Below, in pieces: positions 1 through 8,553 of a stretch of DNA of 64,000 bases (its first letter is position 1; each line of letters starts with the position of its first letter). Source of the DNA: Nitrososphaerales archaeon (lineage in GTDB: Archaea; Thermoproteota; Nitrososphaeria; Nitrososphaerales; CADDZS01). The notes below the pieces were generated by a model that was not told where the DNA came from, did no database searches, and saw nothing but the letters and a program-made list of their open reading frames with translations. The stretch covers positions 1-64,000 of the forward strand of contig JASHOD010000115.1 of NCBI GenBank assembly GCA_030041295.1. Direction: 5' to 3'. A program made the translations under genes and the position numbers.

Positions 1-1
1 A

Positions 2-127
2 CTAGGTGCTGGCAAACCGCTTTTCTCCGATAGCAATGTCCGGCACCCACTTAGACTTGTGAGCTCGCAACAATTCGACAACGGAGTAATCGGATTGCAC
101 TATGAGCCCATGCTGAACAAAGTTTGA
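2..127 (+). CDS. Dihydrofolate reductase/RibD-C family protein, C-terminal end (5' end outside window)
   Basis: The frame is open from the first bases of the window and ends at TGA 125-127, giving 41 residues. It begins with LGAGKPLF, the loop typical of the last part of the RibD C-terminal (bacterial DHFR-like) fold, followed by strands LRLVSSQQFDNGVIGLHYEP, as expected for that family's C-terminus. These proteins reduce pteridine- or riboflavin-precursor-like substrates with NADPH, but the substrate of this member cannot be told from the tail. The assignment rests on one short motif and the strand pattern. Confidence 0.65.
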   Translation, partial: LGAGKPLFSDSNVRHPLRLVSSQQFDNGVIGLHYEPMLNKV

Positions 128-184
128 TATCCACCCAATTTACTTTCATGATCTCTCCCTGAAGGGCTTACCTCTAAGGACATG

Positions 185-332
185 AGCCTCGGGCGGGATT
201 CGGACCCGCGACCTCGACCTTTTCGTAAGAGTAGAAATCTACCAAGGTCGCGCTATAGCCACCTGCCCGATCATTTTTCTTACTTGAAAAATGCAAATGA
301 AGCAAGTTCTAGCTAGGCTGAGCTACCGAGGC
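185..332 (-). tRNA. tRNA-Thr (anticodon GGU) with two introns
   Basis: Read on the minus strand, the acceptor GCCTCGG (326-332) pairs with CCGAGGC (186-192), followed by discriminator U at 185, the base usual for archaeal tRNA-Thr. The T arm is GCGGG-TCCGAAT-CCCGC. The anticodon stem CGACC/GGTCG encloses TTGGTAA once a 19-nt intron (221-239) is removed at the canonical 37/38 site. A second insertion of about 54 nt (254-307) splits the D arm; removing it restores GCTC/GAGC pairing and a mature tRNA of 75 nt. The D-arm intron carries its own hairpin (CATTTTT 272-278 with AAAAATG 287-293). CCA is not encoded. Intron ends can shift by a base. Splicing would be by the archaeal tRNA endonuclease at bulge-helix-bulge folds. 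Confidence 0.9.
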
Positions 333-428
333 ACGGAAGAAGGGCTTAGTTTGCAAGAAAATCATTTAGAGAATGCGTAATTAACCTTTCTTCCCTTCTG
401 TTCCTCGATTTCCGATAAAGTTGATGAA

Positions 429-1256
429 ATGCCAAGGACGATAATAGACTGTCACATTCACTGCTCCGAGAGCAAAGATGATGCTCTCTTGAGCTATGCA
501 ATTGCGAATGGCTTGAAGTATAATTTAGCAGAACTCTTTGAAATGATGGCTCAAAACGGGGTGGAGCAAGGTCTGCTTTTGAGTCCTCCGATGAAGAACG
601 GCAAGCCGCTAGATAACAAACAAATCGTAACGATGTGCAAGAAAAGCAAAGATCGGTTATTTCCAATTATTACGGCAGAGCCCTCGAGAACGAAGGTGGA
701 AAGAAGCATTGAGCTAGCGAAAGCTCACAAGGGATACGTGAAGGGTTTCAAGATTTTGCTCGGCTATTTTCCGCTTTACCCCTATGACAGAATCTACAAG
801 AAAATCTACGACTACGCTGAAAAGGAAAATCTTCCAGTCATGTTTCATACGGGCGACACGGCGACAAGTAGTGGAAGCTTGGATCACGCAAGACCTCTTG
901 CCATCGATGTCGTCGCGAATGAAAGGCCAAACCTAAAGGTGGTCGTCTGCCATTTCGGAAACCCCTGGTTACAAGACACGGGAGAAATCATGTACAAGCA
1001 TCCGAACGTCTATTCCGACATTTCTGGGATGTTTGTAACGGGCGCGAGATACTCACGCAATTACATAGATTTTTTGAGCAGAGCCATAAGCGAAGTTATT
1101 TATTTCGTGGGGAAGGCGGACAAGATATTGTTCGGAACAGACTACCCGATTGAGCGCTACCCAGATGCAATTGATTTTGTTCGCAGCCTGAAACTAGATG
1201 AAAGAGACATCGAGAATATTCTCTCGAAAAATGCAAGAGGAGTGTTCGACCTTTGA
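429..1256 (+). CDS. Amidohydrolase 2 family metal-dependent hydrolase
   Basis: This 275-residue protein has the amidohydrolase TIM-barrel signature. DCHIH (Asp7, His9, His11) opens strand 1, His140 sits in FHTGD, His175 in CHFG and Asp238 in GTDYP, all candidate metal ligands or catalytic residues. Length fits the Amidohydro_2 family, which includes hydrolases and decarboxylases of aromatic or cyclic acids. The substrate is not evident. The ATG at 429 is followed directly by the barrel strand, so the start is secure. Its stop overlaps the TTG start of the next gene by 3 nt, so the two are probably co-translated. Confidence 0.85.
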   Translation: MPRTIIDCHIHCSESKDDALLSYAIANGLKYNLAELFEMMAQNGVEQGLLLSPPMKNGKPLDNKQIVTMCKKSKDRLFPIITAEPSRTKVERSIELAKAHKGYVKGFKILLGYFPLYPYDRIYKKIYDYAEKENLPVMFHTGDTATSSGSLDHARPLAIDVVANERPNLKVVVCHFGNPWLQDTGEIMYKHPNVYSDISGMFVTGARYSRNYIDFLSRAISEVIYFVGKADKILFGTDYPIERYPDAIDFVRSLKLDERDIENILSKNARGVFDL

Positions 1257-1768
1257 GTGCGAAAGAGGACTCGGCAATACAAATCAAAGACGTCCCTTCT
1301 AACGAAAGGGGGGAACTCTTTCCCATACTCGAAGAGAGCTTCGAAGGTTGGTACCTGCGGCATTCAAAACATACATTGATGGACTCCGAGGTGGTCAGAG
1401 AAGCGATCGTAAATGAGGAAAGAGCAGGCCTCGTCATCCTGAAGGATCTCGGAACCAAGCTAGGATATGTGTACTACATAGCTGTAGGAAGGAAGTTCAG
1501 AGGGAAAGGAATTGGCGGGAAGCTCTTGGACAACTCGATTTCATACTTTTTCGACAAGGGGATGCAAGAGGTCTACGCGAGTATCGAAGAAGACAACGAG
1601 GATTCGGAGCGCTTGTTCGAATCCCGCAACTTTCGTAAGACAAGCAGAGCGGAACTGGCAAAGAAATACGGAACGATCAACTCGTTTGTCCTGCTCAGAA
1701 AAATGGTCGCGGTACCCGGAGAGCACATCATGGTGCGACAACTGTCTCCGAGTCTAGATTCCAAATGA
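1253..1768 (+). CDS. GNAT family N-acetyltransferase
   Basis: The 171-residue product carries the acetyl-CoA pyrophosphate loop RGKGIGGKLL after the strand VYYIAVGRKF, followed by the helix and strand expected of the Gcn5-related fold (VYASIEEDNEDSERLFESRNFRK). It would acetylate a small amine or a protein N-terminus; no substrate is visible. The start is TTG, overlapping the amidohydrolase stop (TTGA arrangement), which implies one transcript. An ATG at 1379 would cut off part of the fold and is less likely. Confidence 0.8.
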   Translation: MSAKEDSAIQIKDVPSNERGELFPILEESFEGWYLRHSKHTLMDSEVVREAIVNEERAGLVILKDLGTKLGYVYYIAVGRKFRGKGIGGKLLDNSISYFFDKGMQEVYASIEEDNEDSERLFESRNFRKTSRAELAKKYGTINSFVLLRKMVAVPGEHIMVRQLSPSLDSK

Positions 1769-1773
1769 AAGGC

Positions 1774-2304
1774 CTAGGAATTGAACCTAGATTGAGGATG
1801 GCAGGCTAACGAACGCGCCATCGAGTTAAAGACATAAGCAAAGTCTGGGTATTCCTTCGGATCACGAAGCAAGCAGTAGACGACGTAGTAACGGGATTGT
1901 TCTGGGCAATAGAGATGGATAGACCACATCTCGCGCTCGTAACTCCCTCGGGAGAACATGCCTGCCTTGACGTCAGCAGTAACGTGAGAAAACAAAGCTC
2001 GATGCCCGGAGATTTGTTCGTCGTGGGATTCAGCAATGTCTACGCTCTTGACATCCGGCCCGCTTCGTATCTGTTTCACATTCTTGTCCCTGTGCTCTTC
2101 TAGGCTCTTGAACCGACTTTCGACGTTGGAAAGGTTACCCCAGGTCACGAAGAACCTGTTCCCTGCCTTCGAATGAAACGCGACGTCGCCTTTCTCCCTG
2201 GTCGATTTTGGGTTAACCTCGACCCGCCAGTCGTTGGGTATCTTCAGCTCAAACCCATACATGGCAAATTTTTCTTGTTGTGGTTGCTGTTGCTGTTCGC
2301 TCAC
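1774..2304 (-). CDS. Conserved hypothetical protein, possible PsbP/Mog1-like fold
   Basis: I do not recognise this 176-residue protein with confidence. It starts with a Gln-rich tail, then alternates strands and helices (GFELKIPNDWRVEV, VAFHSKAGNRFFVTWG, then a long charged helix, then SIHLYCPEQSRYYVVYCLL), a pattern similar to PsbP/Mog1 or DUF1795-type proteins. There is no signal peptide or membrane segment, so it is probably cytosolic. It converges tail to tail with the acetyltransferase, 5 nt apart. Confidence 0.6.
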   Translation of the reverse strand: MSEQQQQPQQEKFAMYGFELKIPNDWRVEVNPKSTREKGDVAFHSKAGNRFFVTWGNLSNVESRFKSLEEHRDKNVKQIRSGPDVKSVDIAESHDEQISGHRALFSHVTADVKAGMFSRGSYEREMWSIHLYCPEQSRYYVVYCLLRDPKEYPDFAYVFNSMARSLACHPQSRFNS

Positions 2305-2565
2305 TACTCGTTAGACCTATAGTATCTTCGAAGAAAGCTTTCTCGATATATACAAATCTGGGCGATGGAAGGGGGAAATCTTTCACAAGAACCTCTCCCC
2401 CTCCTCTCTTTTCTTTTGCTATAGTGCTATTACAATAAACTGTTGAAATCATCAGAATCCCCTGTCTATATTGCTTAAAGGAATAATATTTCGCATAATC
2501 CAATTAGACTAATATCTACAGGAAAACCAATCCAAGACGCACAAAAACCACAGTTGTGAGAGAAT

Positions 2566-3660
2566 TTGAAAGACGAGGTCGCACACAAGCTTCTCGAAGG
2601 GATCAGAAAATATGGTCTCGAAAACGTAAGTACGCTATCAAAATGGATCGGCATCCCCGTCGAAACGGCCCGATACATGATCTGGCATGAACTGCCAAAA
2701 TACAGTATCGGAGTCGGAGTCTCAATCAACCTGCAAAAGATCGGACTCTCTAGATGGTTGCTAGAGTTCAAGCCTGCAAACAAGAACTACACTGAAGCAA
2801 TAGAGAATGCCCTAAAGCCTCAAGGGCTAATGTATGCCGCTCGACCGATTCCCGAAAACAGTTTGCATTCAATCGTCGCGACTCCTTTCGGTGAAGATAG
2901 TAAGCTAAGAGAAGAGTTTGACAGCCTAAAAGACTCGGGTATTCTAGAAAGCTATTCGCTTGACGAGGTGGAATGGGCTCGGTACCTTTCGTTTGATCCG
3001 ACCTTTTACGATTTCAGGACGGACGGTTGGAACTTCAAGTGGTCTGACCTCGAACGAAGACGAGAACCGCTTCTGACTCCTTACTCGAAAGGAGGGCCGA
3101 TAGATGTCGACTACAAGGACATACTGATTCTAAAGGAGCTACGCGAAAATGTCCCGCGAACACTATCGAAACTTTCGAAGAAGATCAAGCTAGACCAGCA
3201 CAACCTCAGATATCACTACAAGAATCATGCAAAGCAGGCAATTCAAGGATATTACCTGAGATACATCCCACATGAAAACGATGATTCCCACGCCACCATA
3301 AAATTCGTGTACGAAATCGCAAATGAAAAAGCTTTGATCGAAGCCCGAACCGTCGCAGTGTCGATACCCTTCACCAACTGGATTGTGAAAACCGAAAGAC
3401 AATACGTTTGGACGGTTAGCTGTCCGGGAGAATATGTAAGTGGTCTTTTGAGCTATGTCAACGGGAAATTCGTCGAAATCCCCGGCAAGCTACGGCTCTT
3501 GATGATCGACAGCAAGAGCGTTTATCGCGGACCGATACCCTCTCAACTCTATGATGAAAACTCTGGCAAGTGGCACTATTATCCAAAAATCGCTGTCCCG
3601 TTGAAGAGGATGGCTCGCAGTGTGCCCTCGGACGACTCTAAAAAGTCACAGCACCTGTAA
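2566..3660 (+). CDS. AsnC/Lrp-like transcriptional regulator with two winged-helix segments
   Basis: The 364-residue protein contains two helix-turn-helix segments, one near residues 5-45 (LSKWIGIPVETARYMIWHEL) and one near residues 180-220 (DILILKELREN followed by LSKKIKLDQHNLRYHYKNH). Each is followed by a region that could be a ligand-binding alpha/beta domain. This duplicated AsnC-like layout is common in Thaumarchaeota. It would bind DNA and act on transcription, with the target unknown. The start is TTG, since no ATG lies upstream in frame. A 260-nt AT-rich leader separates it from the divergent gene at 2304. Confidence 0.7.
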   Translation: MKDEVAHKLLEGIRKYGLENVSTLSKWIGIPVETARYMIWHELPKYSIGVGVSINLQKIGLSRWLLEFKPANKNYTEAIENALKPQGLMYAARPIPENSLHSIVATPFGEDSKLREEFDSLKDSGILESYSLDEVEWARYLSFDPTFYDFRTDGWNFKWSDLERRREPLLTPYSKGGPIDVDYKDILILKELRENVPRTLSKLSKKIKLDQHNLRYHYKNHAKQAIQGYYLRYIPHENDDSHATIKFVYEIANEKALIEARTVAVSIPFTNWIVKTERQYVWTVSCPGEYVSGLLSYVNGKFVEIPGKLRLLMIDSKSVYRGPIPSQLYDENSGKWHYYPKIAVPLKRMARSVPSDDSKKSQHL

Positions 3661-3775
3661 AAAACTTCGCTTACTCTTATTTACCTAGCAGAACGCCCTC
3701 GACCCCTGCGCTTAGTTCTATTTTGCCGGAGAAATTCAAGGACCGTCCCTTCCACAAACTGGAGGGTCTTGGACG

Positions 3776-4201
3776 ATGAATCATCAACCCTCAAAGAATG
3801 AAAGTGACAGCGAGCAGAGCGTGATTCAGGTACTTGTAGCCGACGATGACCGTGATCTGCTGCAGATTTATTCCCGGGCTCTGCGCGATAATGGGTTTGA
3901 CGTTCTGCTCGCGGCCACCGGGAACGATGCAGTCTCTAGGTTTATCGAATCCCGTCCGGAGGTTATCATCTTAGACTACAGGATGCCTCAGGGGAATGGT
4001 CTCGAAGCCGCAGGCCAAATTCTGGCAATGAAGCCGAGTGCGAAGATAATCATGCTGACCGCCGACGGCACCGTATTGGAAGAAGCGGAGCGTATTGGAA
4101 TCGAGCTATTCTTGGAAAAGCCAATCTCCCTCAACAGATTGCTCGGATCTGTCTACACTCTCGTGAAACTAAAGCCCACGTCCGCGGTTGTCAGTCGCTG
4201 A
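3776..4201 (+). CDS. Stand-alone response-regulator receiver domain
   Basis: The 141-residue protein is a single REC domain: acidic pocket Asp23-Asp25 (ADDD), phospho-acceptor Asp67 (IILDYRMP), Thr95 (MLTADG) and Lys115 (LEKP). No output domain follows, so it would work by protein-protein contact, like CheY-type or phosphorelay proteins. No histidine kinase lies in the window. A GGAGGG ribosome-binding sequence sits about 7 nt before the ATG. Confidence 0.93.
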   Translation: MNHQPSKNESDSEQSVIQVLVADDDRDLLQIYSRALRDNGFDVLLAATGNDAVSRFIESRPEVIILDYRMPQGNGLEAAGQILAMKPSAKIIMLTADGTVLEEAERIGIELFLEKPISLNRLLGSVYTLVKLKPTSAVVSR

Positions 4202-4378
4202 AAAATGCGATCGCATTAGAGGTTCCTCGCATCGTCCATGCTGAGGGTCTGCTTTTTGGTGAGAAGACCAATTTGCTTATTATGAGTAATTTCTGCTAAT
4301 TTTCGTAAACTACATTCTCTTAGAAAATAAGAGCAGAAATTTCACGAAAAAGAAGGAGGAGGTTCGGGCAATCAACAC

Positions 4379-5614
4379 ATGGCGCAGGGGAAAAACGTAG
4401 TCGTTCTTGGCTGCGGCTTGATGGGGTTTTCTATCGCACTAGACCTCCTTCAAAGTAACTCCGTGGGAAAACTCACCGTTGTGGACAACAGTCCAGAAAG
4501 ACTGAAGATTCTCGAAGAAAGGGCTTCGAGGAAAATTCAGGGTGGAATGGTCGCGAGCTACGCCGATTACAAGGACAAGCTTGCGACAAAAGAACTTGAC
4601 ATTACGAAGAACGAAGACGAATTCAACAAGTTTCTGACTAATTTTGATTTGGGCATCGGCGCTCTGCCCCACGGAATTGCCGAGCGTGCAGTTATTGCAG
4701 CAGCGGACTCCAAAATCGACTTTGTGGACCTGATATATTCTTGGAGGTATCAGGACGGATCCGAACTCGATGCAAAAGCAAAGAAGAATGGCGTAACGAT
4801 TATTCCCGCCTGCGGTCTAGCTCCGGGGCTGACAAATATTCTTGCAAAGTACGCTGCCGACCAGATGGAGGAAGTAGACGCGATAAAAATCTACGTCGGA
4901 GGGATTCCGGAGGTTCCGAAACCTCCGCTGAATTATAGAATCGTGTTCTCGATCGACAGCGTTCTCGAAGAGTACATGCGCGACGCCCTCATAGTGCGCG
5001 ACGGCAAGAAGGTCGACGTCCCTGCCCTTTCTGAAGTGGAGGAACTCCGCTTCGCCGAATTTTCGGACCAAAAGTTCGAGGCTTTCATGACGGATGGGCT
5101 GTCGACTTTGCCCGAGACTCTGAAAAAAGTCAGATACATGGAAGAAAAGACCATTCGGTGGAAAGGGCACGCCGAGCAGATCGCACTGCTAATTGACCTG
5201 GGGCTGTTTTCAGAGCGTCCCGTGAATTTACACCGCGGAGGTTCGAGGGTTTCCCCGAGAGCTCTACTTTCAACCCTTCTTGACAAAAAATTGGCAATGC
5301 ATCAGGGCGACAAGGACATGACGTTACTCCGCGTCGATGTGAAGGGCAGAAAGAGGAAGGGGGACAGGACCACAAGAATCAAGGAATACGAAATGATAGA
5401 TCACTTTGACACGGAGACCCAGACGACTTCAATGGCGAGGACCACGGCCTTCCCCTGCTCCACGGTAGCTCAAATGGTTCTCGAAGGCAGGATCACTGAA
5501 ACCGGATTCATTCCCCCTGAACTCGCAATAAGGGACGATCGCTTCGACGAGATGCTCTCACGCTTGGGCAGGAAGGGCGTCGTGATCAAGGAGAAAGAAT
5601 TCCTGGCCGACTAA
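4379..5614 (+). CDS. Saccharopine dehydrogenase-family NAD(P)-dependent oxidoreductase
   Basis: The 411-residue protein has a Rossmann motif GCGLMG at residues 11-16, an acidic residue after strand 2 (VVDNS), and the family core IIPACGLAPGLTNI used in the C-terminal substrate domain. Relatives include saccharopine reductase, lysine 6-dehydrogenase and carboxynorspermidine synthase, so a role in lysine or related amino-acid metabolism is plausible but not proven. An AGGAGGAGG ribosome-binding site lies upstream of the ATG. It stands alone as a transcription unit. Confidence 0.85.
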   Translation: MAQGKNVVVLGCGLMGFSIALDLLQSNSVGKLTVVDNSPERLKILEERASRKIQGGMVASYADYKDKLATKELDITKNEDEFNKFLTNFDLGIGALPHGIAERAVIAAADSKIDFVDLIYSWRYQDGSELDAKAKKNGVTIIPACGLAPGLTNILAKYAADQMEEVDAIKIYVGGIPEVPKPPLNYRIVFSIDSVLEEYMRDALIVRDGKKVDVPALSEVEELRFAEFSDQKFEAFMTDGLSTLPETLKKVRYMEEKTIRWKGHAEQIALLIDLGLFSERPVNLHRGGSRVSPRALLSTLLDKKLAMHQGDKDMTLLRVDVKGRKRKGDRTTRIKEYEMIDHFDTETQTTSMARTTAFPCSTVAQMVLEGRITETGFIPPELAIRDDRFDEMLSRLGRKGVVIKEKEFLAD

Positions 5615-5654
5615 AGTTAAGGAAGAAAGGAAGCGAAAAGTTTGTATTCCAAGC

Positions 5655-5981
5655 ATGGCCTCGTGTTTGGTAACTTTGTCCACTCTTAGCCTGATTTTAG
5701 AAAAAAGCGCGGAGGGCGAATCCCCGGTTCCTGTTTCAAATTCCGAAAGGGAAAAGATTCCAACAACATTCGTCAACCTTGCACCTGAGAAGATTGTTCT
5801 AGACCTCGTCGGAATTGACGTCTTGGGCGGTGTCTTCCATATCATGTGGTCAGACATGCCAGCACGAAGAACTTACGGAGTTAGATTATCCGATCATTAC
5901 ACCCATGACGGCACATCGGCCGGTTCCAGTTTGATCTGCACGTTCCCAACAGAGCGAATAATCTCTCTCTCTACATTCTGA
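5655..5981 (+). CDS. Hypothetical protein (108 aa)
   Basis: The frame has codon usage like neighbouring genes and predicts strands in its second half (EKIVLDLVGIDV, GVFHIMWSDM, RTYGVRLSDHY). The WSD...Y...RLSD pattern faintly recalls DUF971-type domains, but not enough to assign it. It lies 40 nt after the saccharopine dehydrogenase-like gene on the same strand. The first 45 residues may be a spurious extension. Confidence 0.4.
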   Translation: MASCLVTLSTLSLILEKSAEGESPVPVSNSEREKIPTTFVNLAPEKIVLDLVGIDVLGGVFHIMWSDMPARRTYGVRLSDHYTHDGTSAGSSLICTFPTERIISLSTF

Positions 5982-6020
5982 CAGAAATTATACGCTCAGT
6001 GTCGTCGGCCCCGTTGAGGG

Positions 6021-7526
6021 TCAAGTACTCGTTGTAGTTTTATTCTTCTCCTTGACAGACACAAGCAATTCCGCGGCTTTTTCGTTTTCTACTGCCTGCT
6101 CGGGATTTTCTAGTGTTTCTGGAATAGCCTTTCTGGCTTCTTCCGCAATTTCATTGAGAGACTGGATGATGTTTTCGACTTCTTGTTGTTGTTCTGTTGC
6201 TGATGCTTCTTCTGGTTCTTCCACTTTTTCGTCCGTTTTTGGTACTTCGGCTAAAATGTCGCTTGCTTCTGGTATATTCTCAGTAGTAGTGGTACTAGCG
6301 AAAATTTCCTCGGCCTCTGGAATGGTAGTAATTTTCTTCTCAGCTTGCTTGTTTATCCTCCGACCACTCTTGATTAAGGAAAGCCTGGACGGGACGTCGC
6401 TGACTTGAGGAATCGTGGGGCGCTCCTCTAACTGTACTTTGTCTTGCAACTGCTCCGCAAAATGCATGGTAAGAATTCTGTTTGTACTATCGTAGCTCTG
6501 TCCTAAAAGCTCCATTCTGTTTCTACTTAGGCTGATTGCTTCCAAGAGTCCAGACGCGATGCCTTCAAGGAACTGGTTGCCATATGAAACATCGCGTTCG
6601 AATGTCGGAGGGTCTAGTACGGTCACGCTTCCCAACTTTCCTTTAATTTCTCCACGCAGTTCGAAAGTCCCCCAGCCTGAGGCTAGTAGGAAGCCTTGCA
6701 CGTTCTCGAGCAGTAGACTATTCCTTATCTTGGGAAGTTTCGGTAACATCCTAGATCCAATTCTGAACACCCGCGTGGAACAAACAGCACATGACCCTTG
6801 CACTGCGGGTTTGCCATTCTTCATAATCACCTGCATCGGATTACTTACTTCCCTCATGGCTCTGCATCTTACACAGAAAGCCTGAACTGTCGTATCTCCG
6901 ACTCCGCCATTTACTTCTTCTTCGATGCCATATCCATCGAGTGGAAGCAGGTCAATCGATTTAGATAACAAGCTCTTGAAATCCTCGATCGCCTCGAGTA
7001 TGTAGCTACGCCCCTCGTCGTAAAGCGCACTGGTCCCAAGAGTTCCCGCGTCTCTAGCTAGGCGGGAGCCTAACTTGATAAACGTGTTCGAGCGTAAAGC
7101 AAGCGCACGGTGCGAGTCGTAGAATACAAGCGGAAAGGATCTTCCGTACATCAATCCTCGCAATTCTTGATATTCTACCGCTGCCACAAATCCCAAATTT
7201 CTAACAAACTTCGAAAGTTCGGCTGGATTTGATCCGCACCTTGATAGGTCGCACTGCAGAGCTATTGTAAACTGCTGCTTTTTTTCGTTACTGACCCGAC
7301 TGTTGAAAGAAAGTATCTGAGCACCTTTTTCGATGAAGAGGCCTAGAATCTTGTTTTGAAAATCGCCAGTATCCTTGCCTTTCACTTTCCCCATAACGAG
7401 GAATTCGTAGCAGTTTTCACCTGCCGGTGCACTGAACCCAATGTTGTTAGAAAAGTACGGAGCAGTAAGCTGATTTTGTCTGTTCCTAAAATTAAAGAGC
7501 GCCACAGTTTTTCTCCAGCATTGCAA
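6021..7526 (-). CDS. V4R-like sensor-type protein with inserted DUF5679 zinc ribbon (paralogue A)
   Basis: This 501-residue protein is one of three paralogues in the window. Residues about 30-135 form an ACT-like regulatory module (CYEFLVMGKVKG, LFIEKGAQILSFNSR). Residues about 140-190 and 272-360 resemble the two halves of a V4R (4-vinyl-reductase) small-molecule-binding domain, with LYDEGRS and GFLLASGWGTFEL. Only this copy carries a zinc ribbon between the halves: Cys218, Cys221, Cys246 and Cys249 in a DUF5679-type sequence (FCVRCRA, KNGKPAVQGSCAVC). The last 130 residues are acidic and Thr/Glu-rich and likely disordered. No enzyme or DNA-binding domain is visible, so the function is unknown. 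Confidence 0.8.
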   Translation of the reverse strand: MQCWRKTVALFNFRNRQNQLTAPYFSNNIGFSAPAGENCYEFLVMGKVKGKDTGDFQNKILGLFIEKGAQILSFNSRVSNEKKQQFTIALQCDLSRCGSNPAELSKFVRNLGFVAAVEYQELRGLMYGRSFPLVFYDSHRALALRSNTFIKLGSRLARDAGTLGTSALYDEGRSYILEAIEDFKSLLSKSIDLLPLDGYGIEEEVNGGVGDTTVQAFCVRCRAMREVSNPMQVIMKNGKPAVQGSCAVCSTRVFRIGSRMLPKLPKIRNSLLLENVQGFLLASGWGTFELRGEIKGKLGSVTVLDPPTFERDVSYGNQFLEGIASGLLEAISLSRNRMELLGQSYDSTNRILTMHFAEQLQDKVQLEERPTIPQVSDVPSRLSLIKSGRRINKQAEKKITTIPEAEEIFASTTTTENIPEASDILAEVPKTDEKVEEPEEASATEQQQEVENIIQSLNEIAEEARKAIPETLENPEQAVENEKAAELLVSVKEKNKTTTST

Positions 7527-7683
7527 GAGCTAAAAACAGTAATCATTAGCCCTTATGAAGGGACAATTGGGCACATGATAGTAGAGCGAGAATTCGTACG
7601 CAGAAGGAATGAACGGAAAAAATGATACCGTGCTCTCTCTTGAGAAGAGAGCTGTTTCTTTGGTTGTTATTGTTGGGAGTTAT

Positions 7684-7830
7684 CTATTTCACCGTAATGT
7701 CTTCGGCCATAACCCAGCCATCCTCGATCTCTCTCAATAGCTGTTCAGCGGCCTTCTTCCTGTTCGGGGCTTCAATATCCAGTACAAGTTCGCATCTGTA
7801 GGTTCTATTTCTATTACTGTTGTGAGACAT
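7684..7830 (-). CDS. Small hypothetical protein (48 aa)
   Basis: An ATG-started frame of 48 codons ends at TAG 7684-7686. The product has a strand YRCELVLDIEAP, an amphipathic helix NRKKAAEQLLREIEDG and a final strand VMAEDITVK, a compact beta-alpha-beta shape that looks like a real small protein. It lies between paralogue A and the zinc-finger gene, on the strand of paralogue A and about 160 nt upstream of it. No function can be assigned. Confidence 0.55.
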   Translation of the reverse strand: MSHNSNRNRTYRCELVLDIEAPNRKKAAEQLLREIEDGWVMAEDITVK

Positions 7831-8278
7831 AATGGATCAAGCTCGCGAATTGCCAAAAATAAGAGACTTGTGAATTTGAAATACTATACCCGAAATTCCA
7901 ATTTTACCTTGATTCTTGACTTGAGCAGAAAAGAAATGACCTGCAGATCTCCCCAATCCTCTTTTTGTCCCACTTGTAACTCAAAAGCCAAAGTCCAAGA
8001 AGAATTATGGTTCCTCTCTTACCGCACCTTCCTAACAATGACTCTGGCTTCAAGCATGCATGCTCAAGGGGAGGGCGTGTTGATAACACAGATTCGTAAT
8101 GATATATCGACTCCCTATGGTAATTTTCGTAAAAGCATCATCATGGACTAGTATGAATAAACCAAAATTCCTTACCTTAGGGTTTCGACATCATATATCA
8201 TAACGAAATCCCCCTGAAGCAAATGGGGGATAAAGAAAAAAAATTACAAAGAAAAAGAAAAAGGAGAGAATTAGACAC

Positions 8279-8488
8279 ATGCGATTTCCACAGACGACAG
8301 CCCGAACGAAGACCCTTTCATCCAAGCAAGGACGAATGCAAATTTATTCTTGCGACTTTTGCGAGTTCGTTCATAGCAGCATCAGCATTGCCGATGACAA
8401 TGAGCGAGAAATGATTGAATTAATGGACGGGGCGTTTGAAGCAAAGTATCTGTTTCATATGAGGACCGTCCATGGCCTAGAGAAGTAA
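8279..8488 (+). CDS. Small C2H2-type zinc-finger protein (copy 1)
   Basis: The 69-residue product has Cys25 and Cys28 (YSCDFCEF) and His60 and His65 (YLFHMRTVH), a C-x2-C-x31-H-x4-H arrangement likely to bind one zinc. A second copy at 35340-35534 keeps exactly the same spacing and the flanking GRM-x-x-YSC and FEAKYL sequences. Both lie next to a V4R-like gene, here converging with paralogue B across 65 nt. Zinc fingers of this size often mediate nucleic-acid or protein contacts. The role is inferred from context only. Confidence 0.75.
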   Translation: MRFPQTTARTKTLSSKQGRMQIYSCDFCEFVHSSISIADDNEREMIELMDGAFEAKYLFHMRTVHGLEK

Positions 8489-8553
8489 TACGCAGAAGAA
8501 TGCGGGGCGCTTTCTTTCCTTCCTTCCGTAAAAGTAAAATGGGAGTTAGCAAC

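Noticed and set aside
5558-5857. Minus-strand 99-codon frame
   Set aside because: Overlaps the end of the saccharopine dehydrogenase-like gene and is antisense to a more plausible plus-strand frame.
7822-8151. Plus-strand open frame of 109 codons
   Set aside because: Composition is not protein-like, it overlaps the start of the 48-residue minus-strand gene, and it has no recognisable pattern.
8223-8414. Plus-strand 63-codon frame overlapping the zinc-finger gene
   Set aside because: It is the wrong frame of the zinc-finger gene, whose Cys/His pattern is conserved in a second copy.
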